From assembly GCA_024275555.1 (NCBI GenBank), contig JAJRYW010000437.1, positions 1 through 6,280 of the forward strand: a DNA stretch of 6,280 nt. The letters are read 5' to 3'. Positions 5,099 to 6,280 of the stretch are shown here, piece after piece. Position numbers and translations under genes: made by a program. The notes under the pieces were generated by a model. That model did not search any database. It saw nothing but the letters and a program-made list of their open reading frames with translations, and was not told the DNA's origin. This stretch comes from Calditrichota bacterium. Its GTDB lineage: Bacteria; Calditrichota; Calditrichia; RBG-13-44-9; J075. Position 1 is the stretch's first letter, and every line of letters begins with the position of its first letter.

Positions 5099-6280
5099 TT
5101 ACTTGGAAGATGGCTGTAGCGCCACATCTGCCGTCGCCTCTTCCGATTTCCGTATACCGGAGGCAATGGCTGTTCTGAGAAATTTGGGCTTTAACCATAA
5201 CAACAACGATGGCAAGATGGTCAGCGTAAAGAGGGCGCTCAGGAGGATGGTGAGCGCCGTTAAACCGCCAAAGCGCCGGATATGCTGACCCCCGGCGGCT
5301 AACATCACCACAAATCCCAGTCCCACCGCCAGGGCGTTGATGATGATCGACACCCCGGTGGTGCGGAAGGTGCGTTGCAGCGCCGCCAATTCATTGCCGT
5401 CCTTCATCAACTCCTTTTTCAACCGGGAAACGAAGTGGATGTCGGTGTCAATCCCCAACCCGATGGCAATGGAAGCGATCATCGCCGTAAAGGAGTCCAG
5501 ACCGATGTTCCAGTAGGCCATCACGGCAAAATTCACCAGCACGGTAATGAGAATGGGCGCGACCGACAATAAGCCGCCCAGCGCGGACCGGTGGATCATG
5601 GCCAGCAAAATAATAACGAATACCAGGGAGGACAGCAGGCTTTCCACCTGGGTGGGGGTCAGCTCTTCTTCCATGCGCTTCAGCACCGGCGCCAACCCGG
5701 TCTGGCTGACTTGCCAACCCGCCTTTCGAATGAGCGCCTCCCCGTTTTCACCTAAGATTTGCCGGGCGACGACAGCATCCAGAACCATTTGCTGCTCGTT
5801 CAACGCCCACAGAACCCCGTAAATGTTTCTCTGCAGGGTTCGGTTTTCGGAAAGGGGCTCCGGAAGGATATTATGCACCTGTGTGAGCGCCGGAACAAGG
5901 CGCGCTTTACCGAGGGTAAAGCGGATAACCTCAACCAGCGATTCGCTGAGATAAACGAGGTCGTCGCGGTTTACCCCGGGCGCCTGCCGGAGAACAAGCG
6001 CTTCAATTTCCGTTGTTTGCGGGATTTGGTTATCGCGCAGGCTGGCGGCAATTGCTTTACTGATTTTCTCTACAACGGCTTCGGGCAGTTCCGCTTCGGC
6101 CTGGGGGCTGTTCAGATATGCCGCAACCGCCTTTGTGGCCTGTTGGCGCGCATCGCTATCCAGGCTGCTGTTTAGCCCGCCGGCGACTATTTCCCGTATT
6201 TGCGCCCGATCCGCCTTGACGCCGAACCGGCGCAATTCCTCCATCAGGTTTTCCGTTATCTGCCCAAGCCGGATCGATTG
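5099..6280 (-). CDS. RND/MMPL-family exporter, C-terminal part (5' end beyond window)
   Basis: Inner-membrane, proton-driven permease of the RND superfamily (MMPL/HAE3 type, COG1033-like). The frame stays open from the first in-frame ATG (6242-6244) to the right edge, adding 12 residues (QSIRLGQITENL), so the true start lies outside. Numbering from that ATG, residues 1 to about 198 look like the second periplasmic loop. They are followed by five hydrophobic helices at about 200-217, 221-245, 251-272, 297-317 and 327-352, matching TM8-TM12 of a 12-helix RND protein. TM10 carries GIDTDIHF (264-271; DNA 5432-5455), the family's GxDxxIHF signature. Asp266 matches the proton-relay Asp of MmpL proteins, while the adjacent Tyr is Thr267. 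The tail after TM12 is short and cytoplasmic. The LolA-like gene starts 17 bp downstream and a porin-like gene follows it, suggesting export of a lipid or hydrophobic substrate. The family call is firm; the substrate is unknown. Confidence 0.9.
   Translation of the reverse strand, partial: QSIRLGQITENLMEELRRFGVKADRAQIREIVAGGLNSSLDSDARQQATKAVAAYLNSPQAEAELPEAVVEKISKAIAASLRDNQIPQTTEIEALVLRQAPGVNRDDLVYLSESLVEVIRFTLGKARLVPALTQVHNILPEPLSENRTLQRNIYGVLWALNEQQMVLDAVVARQILGENGEALIRKAGWQVSQTGLAPVLKRMEEELTPTQVESLLSSLVFVIILLAMIHRSALGGLLSVAPILITVLVNFAVMAYWNIGLDSFTAMIASIAIGLGIDTDIHFVSRLKKELMKDGNELAALQRTFRTTGVSIIINALAVGLGFVVMLAAGGQHIRRFGGLTALTILLSALFTLTILPSLLLWLKPKFLRTAIASGIRKSEEATADVALQPSSK

Larger units (their letters stand above)
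2045..6280 (-). other. Candidate polycistronic unit: permease, carrier, barrel, small membrane protein, methyltransferase
   Basis: Five consecutive minus-strand genes are separated by +17, -4, +31 and -8 bases, and I see no hairpin-plus-T-run between them. One transcript is therefore likely, with its promoter beyond the right edge. The larger 123-bp gap before the CDF gene is the first place where transcription might restart. Operon membership of the last two genes is inferred from spacing alone. Confidence 0.6.

Overview
The window looks like a chromosomal segment from a Gram-negative (diderm) bacterium. It encodes an outer-membrane beta-barrel ending in Phe, a LolA-fold periplasmic protein with a signal peptide, and an RND/MMPL inner-membrane permease. 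The short palindromic intergenic repeats at the left end (TGTCA...TTCGA type, such as the TGTCACCCT/AGGGTGACA hairpin) resemble repeats common in genomes of the Bacteroidetes/Ignavibacteria/Calditrichaeota-like (FCB) group. This taxonomic placement is an inference with low confidence. All seven genes lie on the minus strand, so transcription runs from right to left.

Right and centre (about 6280 to 2045): a closely packed five-gene run with no visible terminator. In transcription order it holds (1) the C-terminal part of an RND/MMPL exporter, cut by the right edge; (2) an outer-membrane lipoprotein-sorting (LolA-like) protein with a strong Shine-Dalgarno; (3) a DUF1302-like beta-barrel whose start overlaps the previous stop (ATGA); (4) a 98-residue two-helix membrane protein that I do not recognise; and (5) a class I SAM methyltransferase that overlaps gene 4 by 8 bp. 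Genes 1-3 form a plausible envelope-spanning export route (inner-membrane pump, periplasmic carrier, outer-membrane pore), most likely for a lipid or other hydrophobic compound. Genes 4-5 may modify the cargo or simply be co-transcribed.

Left-centre (1921 to 313): a cation diffusion facilitator (CDF) homologue, then a four-helix potassium channel with a TIGYGD filter. The CDF protein is the most unusual item in the window. Its fold and most family motifs are intact, but both aspartates of the intramembrane metal site are replaced (HxxxA and HxxxT instead of HxxxD and HxxxD), so its substrate or mechanism may differ from known Zn/Cd exporters.

Left end (1 to 312): non-coding and AT-rich, with three members of the palindromic repeat family and a weak hairpin at the end of the channel gene. 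I saw no CRISPR array, tRNA, rRNA, insertion sequence or defence system. Nothing here amounts to a clearly new multi-gene system beyond the export-type operon and the altered CDF protein.
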